Positions 11,604-26,258 of a stretch of 64,000 bases of DNA are shown piece by piece. The stretch's first letter is position 1. Every line of letters starts with the position of its first letter. The stretch spans positions 2,170,001 through 2,234,000 of the forward strand of contig CP114117.1 of assembly GCA_029959195.1 (NCBI GenBank), given 5' to 3'. Below the pieces are notes generated by a model, which did not search any database, was not told where the DNA came from, and saw only the letters and a program-made list of their open reading frames with translations. A program made the translations under genes and the position numbers. Source of the DNA: Dictyophora rubrovolvata. Taxonomy: Eukaryota > Basidiomycota > Agaricomycetes > Phallales > Phallaceae.

Positions 11604-12584
11604 ATGGTATGTGCTCGTTGACTCAAACCAATACGCATCTTATTGTGTTTGTTTTTAACAGTCTATTATGCAATATAACGGTGGATCGGTGGTGGCAATG
11701 GCTGGCAAGAATTGTGTGGCCATAGCGTCCGACTTAAGGCTGGGAAACCAAGCTTTAACGATTGCCACAAATTTTGAAAAAGTTCATACTCTTGTTCTTT
11801 TATGCTTGTCTGTTCTGACCTCGTCACTTCCTTCCAGGTATTCCCCGTAACTGATCGTATATACCTGGGAATGGCTGGTCTTGCGACAGACGTACTTACA
11901 CTGTGAATTGTTTTTCTCGAAGTTACCCTGGTTGCTTGGATGCTGAGTTCTGCATGTTCAGTCGGGAACGTTTTCGTTTTCGAGTAAATATGTACACTGT
12001 GAAGGAAGAACGTGAAATCGAACCTAGGACAATGGCCCAACTAGTCAGTTCAACATTGTATGAACGCAGGTTTGCCCTATTTTCTTTCCTATTCCAACTT
12101 GCCTTGTTTATAATCTAATTTAGATTTGGTCCATATTTCATCGAACCCATCATCGCCGGTTTAACCGATCCATCGAAGGGTTCCAAACCATTCATTGCAT
12201 CGGCAGACGTAATTGGTTGTCTGAACCATGCAAAAGATTTCGTCGTTGTCGGGACCGCGCAAGACAAGTTACTCGGTGTAGCTGAAAGCTTATGGGAACC
12301 AGATTTGGTGGGTTTTCAAGCTCTAACTTTTATGTCGTTTTAATATTTGTCACTGTTGGAATTAATTACATACCTCAGGAACCTGAAGACCTGTTTGAAA
12401 CTATATCACAGACATTATTGAGTGCGGTAGATCGCGATGCCTTCTCTGGCTGGGGGGCAGTTGTACATGTGATGTGAGTTCTCCTTTGAAGAAAACATTA
12501 CAAACACAAAGGAAACCAATGTACACATTTGTTAGCACACCAGACAAAGTGATTACACGGACGCTGAAGGGGCGTATGGATTAA
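11604..12584 (+). CDS. PUP3: 20S proteasome subunit beta type-3
   Basis: Non-catalytic beta ring subunit of the 20S proteasome. Seven coding exons give 207 residues: 11604-11606, 11662-11781, 11838-11902, 11962-12069, 12124-12307, 12379-12473, 12536-12584. The first coding exon is just the ATG; after splicing the protein begins [19 protein letters not shown], the form seen in animals and fungi. Further landmarks: [67 protein letters not shown] and the terminal TRTLKGRMD. No propeptide threonine is expected in this subunit. Overall length fits the family. Confidence 0.94.
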
Positions 12585-12742
12585 TCAAGAGGTTTCTCAT
12601 TTCCCGTCCTTCTCTTACATTCTTAATTATTACTTTTGTGTGTGCCTATGGTAATAATAAGAATAAAGATAAAAAACGAACTCTTCCCAATCCTTCTAAG
12701 TGCGCGAGGTACGCAGGGCCTAGACGAAGGGAAGAAGAAAAA

Positions 12743-12833
12743 TGGACACTCTGGGAATCGAACCCAGCACCTTTCGCACAGTTTCTGGTCCGAGAGCTGC
12801 TAAGCGAACGTTATACCACTAAACCAAGCGCCC
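12743..12833 (-). tRNA. tRNA-Ala (AGC) with a 19-nt intron
   Basis: Folds as a complete cloverleaf on the minus strand. Acceptor stem GGGCGCT pairs with AGTGTCC and includes the G3-U70 wobble that marks alanine tRNAs. D stem GTT/AAC, with A14 and G18G19 in place. Anticodon stem TTCGC/GCGAA around a loop with anticodon AGC. The T arm is CTGGG-TTCGATT-CCCAG, with discriminator A. A 19-nt intron (12779-12797) sits at the canonical place one base 3' of the anticodon. Box A (TGGTTTAGTGG) and box B (GGTTCGATTCC) are present for Pol III. Confidence 0.93.
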
Positions 12834-12939
12834 TACTTATCTTGGCGCGGCTCATTGCACCCCTATTATATTCCCGGACTTGAGCTTGATTATCGAACCT
12901 CTGTTTTACGTAAGCACATAGACTTATGGAAGGTCTACC

Positions 12940-16954
<4,015 letters not shown>

Positions 16955-17146
16955 TCGAGAAAAGATTGTTGTCACGTATGTGGTTTTTTGTAGCTTGGAC
17001 ATGTATAATACCAAGTTTGTGTTGGCTATCTGCGTCCATGTCCGTCTTGTGTTTTGCGTATTCTTAGTGCATTTGTGTGCGCTCCATCCATTATCAGATC
17101 TCCAAAAACAACAACATATTTATATCCATTTAAGTTTAATTTAGAA

Positions 17147-19565
17147 TCAGAACCAATTTACAGGGGAGAGGCCGATTTTCTGCAAAGCACCCTTTAAGCC
17201 CTTGGTAATCTGGGACGTAACAGCTTTGGAGAACTTGATGTTCACAGGTTGACCGATAATGGAATATCTAAAATAATTATGTATTTCCCTAAGCTTCCTG
17301 AACCTTGGGCATAAAAGGGCTCATTTACCGCCACTCTGGTTTGCCATCTATCACTGTCTCCACTGTTAGCTTCGGCGCTTGATGATCGGTGGTATCAATT
17401 TCGAACGTTGACCTACAGAGATATAACTCAAGCGGTCAAGGAATATAATAGATATTACCATTTGTGATTGCCCAATGGCAAGTATTTTATTACTTTCTCT
17501 CGAGGGACAAAGTAGTTGAGAATCGAATTTTCTTCGTTGTCCCCTTGTGGTGTCAGGATGAAATCTTTGCTTTGTCTTTTCAGCGATCGAATGATAGGGA
17601 TATAAGCGCTGCACAAGATAATTACAGGGGGATCACAAAAAGACAGAATCATGTTACTTACGCAGACAGTGGACTCGTGCTGAATTCCACGACCTTACCA
17701 CCTATATATTCTATAGCAGCAAACTCATGCCGATCCCCGGATATGACATATACATTCGGTATAGTAGACAATACCGTCAGAATATCATTGCGTTCCTCAA
17801 TAAACCCAGCCCAGGTATCCTGTCCGTTAAAAGACCAAAGTGACGTAAAAGGTACAGATGAAACAATGAACTTGAAGGTAACAGTTGAATTGACCTTGTA
17901 CAGGCAATTAATAAGTAACTCAAATCGGGTGTACATATATATATATCGATACCTGCTGCAACCAGTCTCGTAGAGCGGTGATTTGGCGGTCGCCCAACAT
18001 TGTCTTGCCATTATCTTCATTGAAAGGAGTGCGATACAGCCGTGTGTCCAAAACAAAAAAGGCAACATCACTATATCTTAAAGAGAGAGAGAGCAGAAGA
18101 ACAGGGGTTTTCATTGTAACAGATACAGCTTACCTAAACGTGTAGAAATTACCATTCTCTACCATCGAGTCAGGATTTGCTTCTCCATTGTATAAGAAAT
18201 AAGCCGAAGAGGCGTTGGGAAGAGGCCATATGGCGATATCGGATTTTCCAGCGAAGTCGTTTAAAAATTCCTGAAATTATGAAGTAAGCTAATTGTTTAG
18301 CGGAAAACACATGAGTGATTACGTGGTCATCGAACATGTGGAAGATGGCTAGACTAATTTTAAGACCTGGAAGATACCGCATAAAGTAGGCACGTACGTA
18401 GACGTTCGTACACCTTTCTGAAGCTGGGGCTTGAATAAACTCTACGGTAAAGTCGATGATAAGACTCCAGGTCACTACCAGCGTATTGAGGAACATCGGC
18501 ATAAATGAAATCTCCGAGTAGAAGCATAAATTCAATAGACGATGATGACAGATTCGCAGTATCGTGAGTATTGGGATTCAGCGAATTGGGAAGAGCCGTG
18601 GCTGATTGATTTTTTGCTGCCGATAAGCTTTCATATTCCTTTGAGGCAATATATTGACTAAGTAAGTCAAAGCCCTTTATGCGCTGATGGTGAAAGGGGA
18701 GATAAGGAAAATTCGGCATAATACAGCTAGATGCCATGAACTTAAATCTAGTCCCTGAAGAGAGATCAGGATCTGGAAAAGTTCGAATTGAAATAGGGTT
18801 TTCTGGGTAAGGCAAAAAGGTGGTGTTTTTATAAGCAAGTCGATCTGATGAGAATCGTTAATATGTCTTTCAGGATGGATACCTTTAACATACATTCATA
18901 ATTCGTACTAGGCCACAACCCCGTCAGACGAGTTGTTCCTACCCAGTCCCTCTCATTACTAAGTGCTATTATAGGACCTGAGTTCCAGGCCATCGTAGGA
19001 TGCGACTCTCGCCATACAATGCGAAGTTCCCCGCCTTCAATGTCGGGATACCTAACGACGATCTTCGCTTCATTGGGACCCACGGCACCTATCCTGGTGA
19101 AAACTACGGAAGTAGCTGAATCGCGTGTGGATATTGTCTTAAAATCATAGACACCAACAAGTAGAGCGCTGTTAATTATCAGAATAGCGATATGCAGAAC
19201 TGTTGAAGATGTCGGCAATGAAAAAAATAAAGTTGAGATTGATCTAGTATAACTCCGAATCTAATTGTGCACCATTGAGTAGCAAGACTTCGACAGTAGA
19301 GAATAAATAAGCTAACCGATCTAGCGGATAAACCATCTAGTTCACTCCGATGGTTATTTTGGAGTAACGAAAAGATCCAGCTTGCCAAAAAAAGGGCATA
19401 TAATGTGGGGATGACTTGGAAAAGATGCGGGGAGGGGATCTACATTAGTCTAGACAACTTTACGTTCATCTTCAGAAGGAGAAAACTTACTATCCTTAAA
19501 AAAGTCCATGCAATCAGTCGGAAGAAATTGCTCGCCAACGTTTGGTAAATGCAGTAGGAAGACAT
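17147..19565 (-). CDS. Membrane-anchored PhoD-like metallophosphatase
   Basis: Alkaline phosphatase D superfamily. The ATG at 19565 opens MSSYCIYQTLASN. Short exons follow with two or three hydrophobic segments (LYALFLASWIFSLL; VLHIAILIINSALLVGVYDF) that probably anchor the protein. An extracytoplasmic Ig-like part (ELRIVWRESH, TRLTGLWPSTNYEC) precedes the catalytic domain: SCIMPNFPY, the metal motif LLLGDFIYAD, FDDHE (split by an intron before E), then VLDTRLYR, SVPFTSLW, and the histidine motif VISGDRHEF. It ends GLSPVNWF. Substrate is unknown; the family hydrolyses phosphomono- and diesters. Divergent from GAR1 by 71 nt. Confidence 0.85.
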
Positions 19566-19636
19566 CGTTCCTGTGGACGAAATCTGAGAGACTTACGTCA
19601 TACAAGCTTACATAATAGTGAAAACTGAAGGTTCAG

Positions 19637-20465
19637 ATGAGCAACCGGGGTGGATTTCGCGGTACTCTCACAACTCGTGGGGGACGAGGAGGTAATTATT
19701 ACTTTCAATTTTTTTCCTTTAGTGAGAAGCTGACATTTTTTCATCAGATTTCCGAGGCCGAGGTCGTGGTCGTGGCGGTGGCGGATTTCAACAGCGAGAT
19801 GCAGGTCCACCAGATGTGGTAATAGGTGAACGTCATGGAATCCCATCCAACTTGGATCATTTAACTTCTTTCATTAGAGATTGGAACTTTCTCTCATGCG
19901 GTCGAAGATGAAATGCTTTGTTCGTCTGTATTAACGGACAAAGTGCCAAAATTTAATTCACCCATTTACCTACAAAACAAGTCCGTCATAGGAAGATTGG
20001 ACGAAATTCTCGGACCAATCAACGAAGTGTATTTCTCTGTCAAAATGGGTGAAGGAATGGTGGCAAGTAGTTTCAAAAAAGGAGACAAGGTGTATATTGG
20101 AGGTGATCAGCTCCTATCACTGGACCGTTTCCTCCCAAAACCGAAAACGGCTGGAAAAGGTTGGATTTTTTTCTTTCACATAATATAATTCAGTGATAGC
20201 AACAATAATTCTGACTTTTTTCCTTTCAGTAGAAAGTAAGCTTTGATGTCATTGATTGGTCTAAAGTAAATAAACACAACGTGCAGAACGAGGTCGTGGT
20301 GCCGGTGCTGGAGGAAGAGGTTCCCGCGGTGGGCGAGGTGGACGTGGAATGCAGCGTGGCTTCGGACGAGGAGCGTCCAGAGGGAGTGGTGCTGGACGTG
20401 GCTTTGGCGATTTTCGAGGAAATCGTGGGCGAGGAGGGTTCAGTCGAGGCCGAGGTCGAGGTTAA
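19637..20465 (+). CDS. GAR1: H/ACA snoRNP protein Gar1
   Basis: Core protein of box H/ACA snoRNPs that guide rRNA pseudouridylation in the nucleolus. The ATG at 19637 starts an N-terminal RGG/GRG domain, then the core: [65 protein letters not shown], and a C-terminal GAR domain ending SRGRGRG. Between KPKTAGK and RGRGAGAGG there is either one 127-nt intron or two normal introns (20160-20229; 20236-20286) around a 6-nt exon TAGAAA; both keep frame. The microexon model fits the window's usual intron lengths better. Confidence 0.92.
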
Positions 20466-20538
20466 TTTCATAATAACATATTATGTAATTATAATTATGG
20501 TTGTTTTTTTTTCTCTCTCAAAATTTATGTAACTTGAA

Positions 20539-22865
20539 ATGCTACTCGTTGTCTTTCGTCCCGCCCAACTGCCAAAACACGGGTTCTTGTATGGATGGAA
20601 TATATCAAATGATGCAATCTGCATCGCTGGCGCACTTGCATCATCCTCCGTGCGACACCAAGCTGACGATACTTATATTCTAATTAGTCTTTACTGATAC
20701 TTACCGTCAGCGCGAACATGCAATTGATGTCCTCGCAAAAGCGCTTTCGGAATGCCACGCACCCCCAGATGATAATCTCGATAGCAAACCTCAAATCTTG
20801 GGATATATAGCAGAACACAATAGACTAGTTCTTGATCACCAATTTGTTGGGACAAGACTTTTCATCAAATATTGGTACAATACTTGGCTTCTGTTGTGAA
20901 TTTGGGGTCCTAAGCTGTATTTTACAGTCCACCGAACACAAGGCGAATGCAGTTCTTTTCACTAGAACCTTTGGAACTTGACATCACCCCAAAATTGTTG
21001 AGCTCAGTTTCTACGACAGTGTTTGAGCAAGCACGATTCCTCCGGAGCTACGCCGTGTCAATCGGACCACAAAAGCGGTCACACGTTAGTTTATCCATCT
21101 CATTGAAATACGTAAATCTATATTTTTGCTTTTCAATTTACTGCATTGATATCCAGTTATAGTTGAATAGGGCTCATGAATTGAAACGCATTATCGCAGC
21201 AAGACGAGACAGTAGCTCTTTACTGCTCTGGGTGCACTCCTTCAATGCACACATTAAGCAACTGCTGATTACGAGCTTTGAAATCATGACGGCATCACAA
21301 AACTTTCATTTACCTTTACCCTTCTTCCGCTTCCTTTGGAGTAAACCGCTAAGGGATCGTTCAGCTTTTGGTATGGTTCCTGAATACTATTACGAAAATC
21401 TTACGAACACGCACCTGTTTCATTATTGGGTTTTGACTTCAGTACAGCAACTTGATGTGAGAAAGGATCTATTGCTGTTTGTTTTCAAACAAATTTGCAT
21501 TCTTGGGAAACGCGAAACGGACGACTTGCATTTCACCTCAGTTCAATACATCAGGTTCAGTTGGTATCAAACAAATACGACTTTTTATTCTGACGACTCC
21601 TCTTTAGTTTATACAATTGCATCTGGTTAACTTTAAATGACATTATTATAGGCACAGCATGTGGGATTTTCCTAATCGAAAACCACAGACTACTGAGTTT
21701 TATACTCTACAAAATAATCAATGTAACGTCGTTCTATTCTATATCTTGTCCGCCCTTCTCCATGCTGCCGCAAACAGAAGGTCATTATAACCTACATGAG
21801 GAACACTATTGCGTGGCTAGACAACTGGCCAGCTGGCCTGAAGCTCAACACCGAGTTAAGTCGCGCGTTATTCCATTCTTTTATCCAAATCACCTGCGTC
21901 ATGGAAGGTCCGTTAATATTTTTTCTAACAATAACATTACACTCACTTCTCAAAAAGTCATTCTGGACCGAATAGCACCTTACTTTCCAGCTCTCCTCCA
22001 ATTTGCTGGAATCATGGGTCGATTTGGTCTGACCATGTCTTTAGCATTATTCTCCGATTATCTGAGTATCTTGACGGGTCATTTATACGTGCTACATTTG
22101 GTCACCACGCTCATGTTTGGTCAACTAAAATCGATGTCTGGCTCGCTTTGGAACCTCTTTAGAGGCAAGCGTTTCAACGTCCTTAGACAACGTAACGACT
22201 TTTGGGAGTATGATGTTGACCAACTCCTCCTCGGGACTATACTAATGACATTGATTGTCTTTCTGTCTCCTACCGTTTTAATGTATTACATGCTATTTGC
22301 CCTGGTGTGTTTTTTCTTTGGCAAGCTATCCCACTTTGCTGTGTATCTCATCTTTGTTTAGGCACGTTTCGGTATAATGGGTTTTCACGCTGTGCTAGAT
22401 ACTTGCCTAGCACTCCTGAATCATTTCCCTCTATTCGCCCTCATGTTGCGCATCAAGGAGCCACACCGCTTACCAGGTAGGTTGAAAAATGGCAGCTGCA
22501 TTATGACACGAACTGAAATAATTTCAGGAGGAATTCAGTTCAAGACGGCGACTACACTTGACTCTCTAGTCATTGAGGTGGGTATTGTACATGTTCGGTT
22601 CAAGAATATTAAACCAGTTTTCTGTTAGAATCAGATCATTCCTCTTTCCAAAATATTTTTCCAGCATAGTACGTATGACACGAACATCTTGTCACCCTTT
22701 AAAGCTAAGCAATACACGAAAGTCGTACTTTGGTCAAGACTTTCTTCGCACTATGATCCCCGACGACTCTTAGCCTGTATATTAACAGGAGTGCCTATGA
22801 TACAACTAGCACGTGAAGACATCAGGTATAATTTCGTAAAAAAACAGGCTGTCAAAGTACGGTAG
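20539..22865 (+). CDS. GPI1: GPI-GlcNAc transferase subunit Gpi1/PIG-Q
   Basis: Subunit of the ER complex that adds GlcNAc to phosphatidylinositol, the first GPI-anchor step. The start MLLVVFRPAQLPKHGFLYGW is at 20539, with introns closing on REHAIDVLAKAL and on PPNTRRMQFFSLEPLEL. Multi-pass membrane region: NDIIIGTACGIFL, the signature NTIAWLDNWPAGLKLNTELS, RFGLTMSLALFSDYLSILT, LFRGKRFNVLRQRNDFWEYD, DQLLLGTILMTLIVFLSPT and YYMLFALARFG. The family tail follows (MLRIKEPHRLPGG...YDPRRLLACILTG) and the stop is at 22865. About 12 exons. Convergent with the CtIP-like gene; 74 nt separate the stops. Confidence 0.92.
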
Positions 22866-22939
22866 AAATGTATAAAACATTGAATACCTGTCAGATTCTA
22901 CGTCATTTTCCTTCTATTTTCTAAGTTAGCGTAGGATGT

Positions 22940-25233
22940 TCAGTCAATGAGACCGATGAGAATGACGTACTTGGACTCCTTGTCTATGCGTTGAGATTTA
23001 CGAACATGCATATCGTCAGCTCTTCGATTTATATCGTCTATTTCCTGTGTATCCGGAAACCCGATTTTCCTGAAGATGGTCAGTCCCACACTTTGAGTGT
23101 AGCATCATTTCTGATTTACCAGAAGTTTGGAGGGGTAGTCACTTGGGCTGAGTGAAAACGATGTCGTGAGATTTCGTTTTTGCGAGCTTCAGTTTGGTTT
23201 TTTTTTTCAATTCGCTTCCTTTCAATTTGACGCAAACACTTCCTTCCTGGAGACGTGTTTGCTGGCGGTGAACGCCACAATGGGGGCGCCAAGCTTACGG
23301 GAAGAGGTTGTAAGGTCTCATAATACTATAGTTGGGGTCTATGAGAGGATGACAATGCTCCGGTTGAATTGAAAATACTTCGTGACAGCATTCGCAATCT
23401 CCCCCTTTCAATGTTTTCCTCTGGTTTCTGCTTCTAACGGATTCATCGACGCCATCTTGACCGAGCTCGGGAGCAATGCTCGATGTCGCACGATGTCTGG
23501 AGACATTTGTGTAACGGCTCAAATTATCAAAAAATTTTGATAGCTTACACTTTAGCGTTGGCGGTTAATCGACCTCGTCCTTTGAATTGTATATATCGGG
23601 AAAAATCGCGGTTAATGTCTTCGTTATTCTTACCAGCACCAGTCGCCTTAGCACAGAGTGACTCAGCAGTAGTCAGGTCAGCTTCTCCCGAATCTGAATC
23701 TGAATCCACCCCCCGCTTCTTCTTTCTCGATTCTGGAAAATACGCAACATGGTTTGATGGAAAATGCCCCTTTGGGCATGGTGTATCGGGAACGAAAATA
23801 AGGCCCGAGTCTGCTTCCTCAGGAGGTGAAGTGAATTCCTGGCATGCTCTTGCTTGCGTGATCCGTCCTTTGGACTCTTGGTCATCCCCGGCAAATGTCA
23901 GCGGACGTGACTGAGTTGATGCAAATCGTGCTTCTCTCGTTAAATTAGACGTGATTGAAACGCGAAAAGGACCTACTTAGGACACTGGAATCATCTCTAA
24001 CGCAGTCAGGGTTTTCGCCGCTGTTATGCAAACAGTCAAGAATAATGACTTCTTACTTGAAAGGATTAGCCAAATGAGTTGAACTTGCCCTTCCAATTCT
24101 AGTCACACCTTTTGAAAGTGGCGGTGATGACAAATTAGGAGATATTTTTCTCGACACCGGTGATGGAAGAATTCCATGAATAGTCTGCGATGAAGGAAAC
24201 TCGGAGGGTTGTGTGAGACTCTCTTCAGTGTGTTTTGGAAGTGCCGGCATCATTCGCGAGTGCTCGCCGGTGGACATATTCGCACTTTCGTCATGCTGCC
24301 ACTCTCGGTCGGATTTTTTTCGGCGTATGGTTAACTTCTTGTTCTTCGTTCCAGGATTAGTCGTTTCCCCTTTAACGATCCACTTTTTGAACCGCTTCCA
24401 TTTCAAAAGATCTTGTTGATACTTTTCTGCAAGCTTGTGTTTAGATGCCAATAGAGCTTGAAACCGAGTTTTCAGCTGCTCATGTTGATCTTCCATTATG
24501 AGCTCAGATTCTGATGGATCAAAAAAATCGGTCCTATACGATTGTGCGTGTTATAGTGACAGTGATCAGATATCGAAAACGAGGTGAACACACCTGCATG
24601 CATTCAACTCTTTATCGGTCGACGCTCCTTCTGCTGGAGGGGTTTGCTTTATGTTTCGCAACATGCTCTGGACTTCGGGAAGCTTGGTTTCCAACTCCAT
24701 CCGCCAAGTTCGCGCATCGGTAGCATATTTTTCCGCTTCCCTTCTGGCAATGTCCCGTTCATACCGAATACGTTCAATGTCTTCCATAGCCTGAGACAAT
24801 TCCTGACGAGTTTGATGCAATTCCGCGCTGATGCTATGAATGGAGGTTTCGGCCGCTTTTACAGCATCGAGTTGTGTGGCTAGAGCATCCTCTAGTTGTT
24901 TGATAGTTTCTCTCTGATTCTCTGTCTGTTTTGAATTACTTTGCGATTCAGAGATAATGCTGTTCATCGCTTCTGCTACGTCTGAGACCCCCAAAGCAGT
25001 CAACAATCTGTTGTGCATTTCATCGTATTCAAACAATTTGCGCTGCAACGTGTGATTCGCACTACTAAGACTGTGTACCTACCAAGATGCATGAATAAGA
25101 TCCATCAGAATAAAAAAAAAAAAGAAACAATGACTACTTTCGCCTGCAAGCCTAACAAATGCAAATCTATCAATATTTTCCTGTAATTAAGATGTTCTTA
25201 CTTACGTCTATTCTCTTTCCGAAAGTCGTCCAT
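22940..25233 (-). CDS. Sae2/CtIP/Ctp1-type activator of Mre11 nuclease (DNA end resection)
   Basis: Cofactor of the MRN/MRX complex that starts resection of double-strand breaks. The start at 25233 reads MDDFRKENR, continues through a 14-nt exon (25151-25138, RLQAK) into a coiled coil (VHSLSSANHTLQRKLFEYDE, then long heptads to about 24590). Next come FFDPSESELIMEDQHEQL, a basic/Ser-rich linker, an acidic patch near PRKKKRGVDSDSDSGE-like sequence, and FKGRGRLTANAK. The C-terminal CtIP domain is complete: GDCECCHEYYETLQPLP, PPLWRSPPANTSPGRK, RHRFHSAQVTTPPNFWKIGF, PDTQEIDDINRRADDMH. The tail ends VILIGLID. Each intron phase matches. Domain order is diagnostic of the family. Confidence 0.9.
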
Positions 25234-25439
25234 GCTAACAAGCAAATTGGTTCGATTGAGAGGGTAGAAATCCGACAGGTTTCATGAACACTGAAGGTGT
25301 AGACAGTTCATAACGAACGTTCAACGCGTCGCCCGACGCGTGTGACACGCCGTGTTTTTCACGTGATAAAAGTTTTGCCGAGAATTTCAATCACGCGTTC
25401 ACGGGGTTGCTAACAGCTGCCAGAGTTCTCAAGTTCACG
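25234..25439. promoter_or_regulatory. Bidirectional CtIP/NSL1 promoter with three ACGCGT boxes
   Basis: The 206-nt divergent spacer holds ACGCGT at 25324-25329, 25336-25341 and 25393-25398, and TCACGTGA at about 25359-25366. ACGCGT is the MluI cell-cycle box bound by MBF-type factors in yeasts, which drive G1/S genes. Both flanking genes act in S/G2/M processes. The boxes are read directly; regulation by MBF is inference. Confidence 0.55.
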
Positions 25440-26258
25440 ATGTCTCAAAAAACAACGGGCGACATGTCAAGAATCCAAATTGACAATATCGAAGATTGGT
25501 TTCAAATTCAAAAGAATTTTACGGAAGCTATTATGTCATGCTTGCCCCAAACTCATGTTGCTCCCGATGGAGTCCGAGAGGCCGTTAAAGCTCACCTGCT
25601 TCAAGTACGCACTTTTCCAGGACCATTTATTGAGATTTATTCATTTGTTGTGGATAGTGGAGAGATAGTACTTTTCAACTCGCAAAGCTGAATATTAGAG
25701 TAAACGGTCGGAACCTTGAAGATTCCCCTAAAGACCAAGAAGGCAAGTCTCTCAGCTGGTTTGAACGTCATAACGTGGGCCTCAGGCGGTGGTTGACATA
25801 CTAGATACGGAGCCATTTAATGAGAATCTGGATCGCCGCATTTGGTCTTTGAATGCGGAGCGCATGGCATTGGAGAAGGAGTTAGGTGATCGACGGCGTA
25901 AAATGCCTTTAGATATGGAGCGTCTCATTGAAGACATGTTACTCGACGAACCACCCTCTCTGAATGGAGACGAAGGAATAATCAACATAGATATGCCGGA
26001 TGAGGGTATTATTACATATATATATATGTTAATCTTTTTTTTTCTATTTATTTTATTCATAGGCCACAGAAAGACCACAGCTGGGGGTTTGTTCGAGGGG
26101 ACTGTTGAGATTATAGAGAATTTGGATCAGGTTCGTAACCGTGTCATACAGTCGATAGCTCCAGACTGTTCATTCTTATATAGAAAGCGCCGATGATTTT
26201 AGAAAGAACAAAGCGTGCCCAAAGCATCGCAAAAGAAATATGCAGCCTTTCCACATGA
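25440..26258 (+). CDS. NSL1: Kinetochore MIND complex subunit Nsl1/Mis14
   Basis: Subunit of the Mis12/MIND complex that links centromeric chromatin to the Ndc80 complex. Exons: 25440-25604 (MSQKTTGDMSRIQIDNIEDW), about 25691-25742, 25786 to about 26008, one about 26061-26128, and a last one ending 26258. Landmarks: DIEDW-type start, PFNENLDRRIWSLNAERMAL and ELGDRRRKMPLDMERLIEDM (the Mis14 coiled-coil core), LFEGTVEIIENLD, and a final helix ERTKRAQSIAKEI. The second intron is GC-AG with the ideal donor AAG|GCAAGT. Sequence conservation in this family is low, so the call rests on the core helix and its position after PFxExL. Confidence 0.75.

Noticed and set aside
12638-12883. Plus-strand frame across the tRNA
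   Set aside because: It simply reads the tRNA complement and flanks; the cloverleaf explains the sequence.
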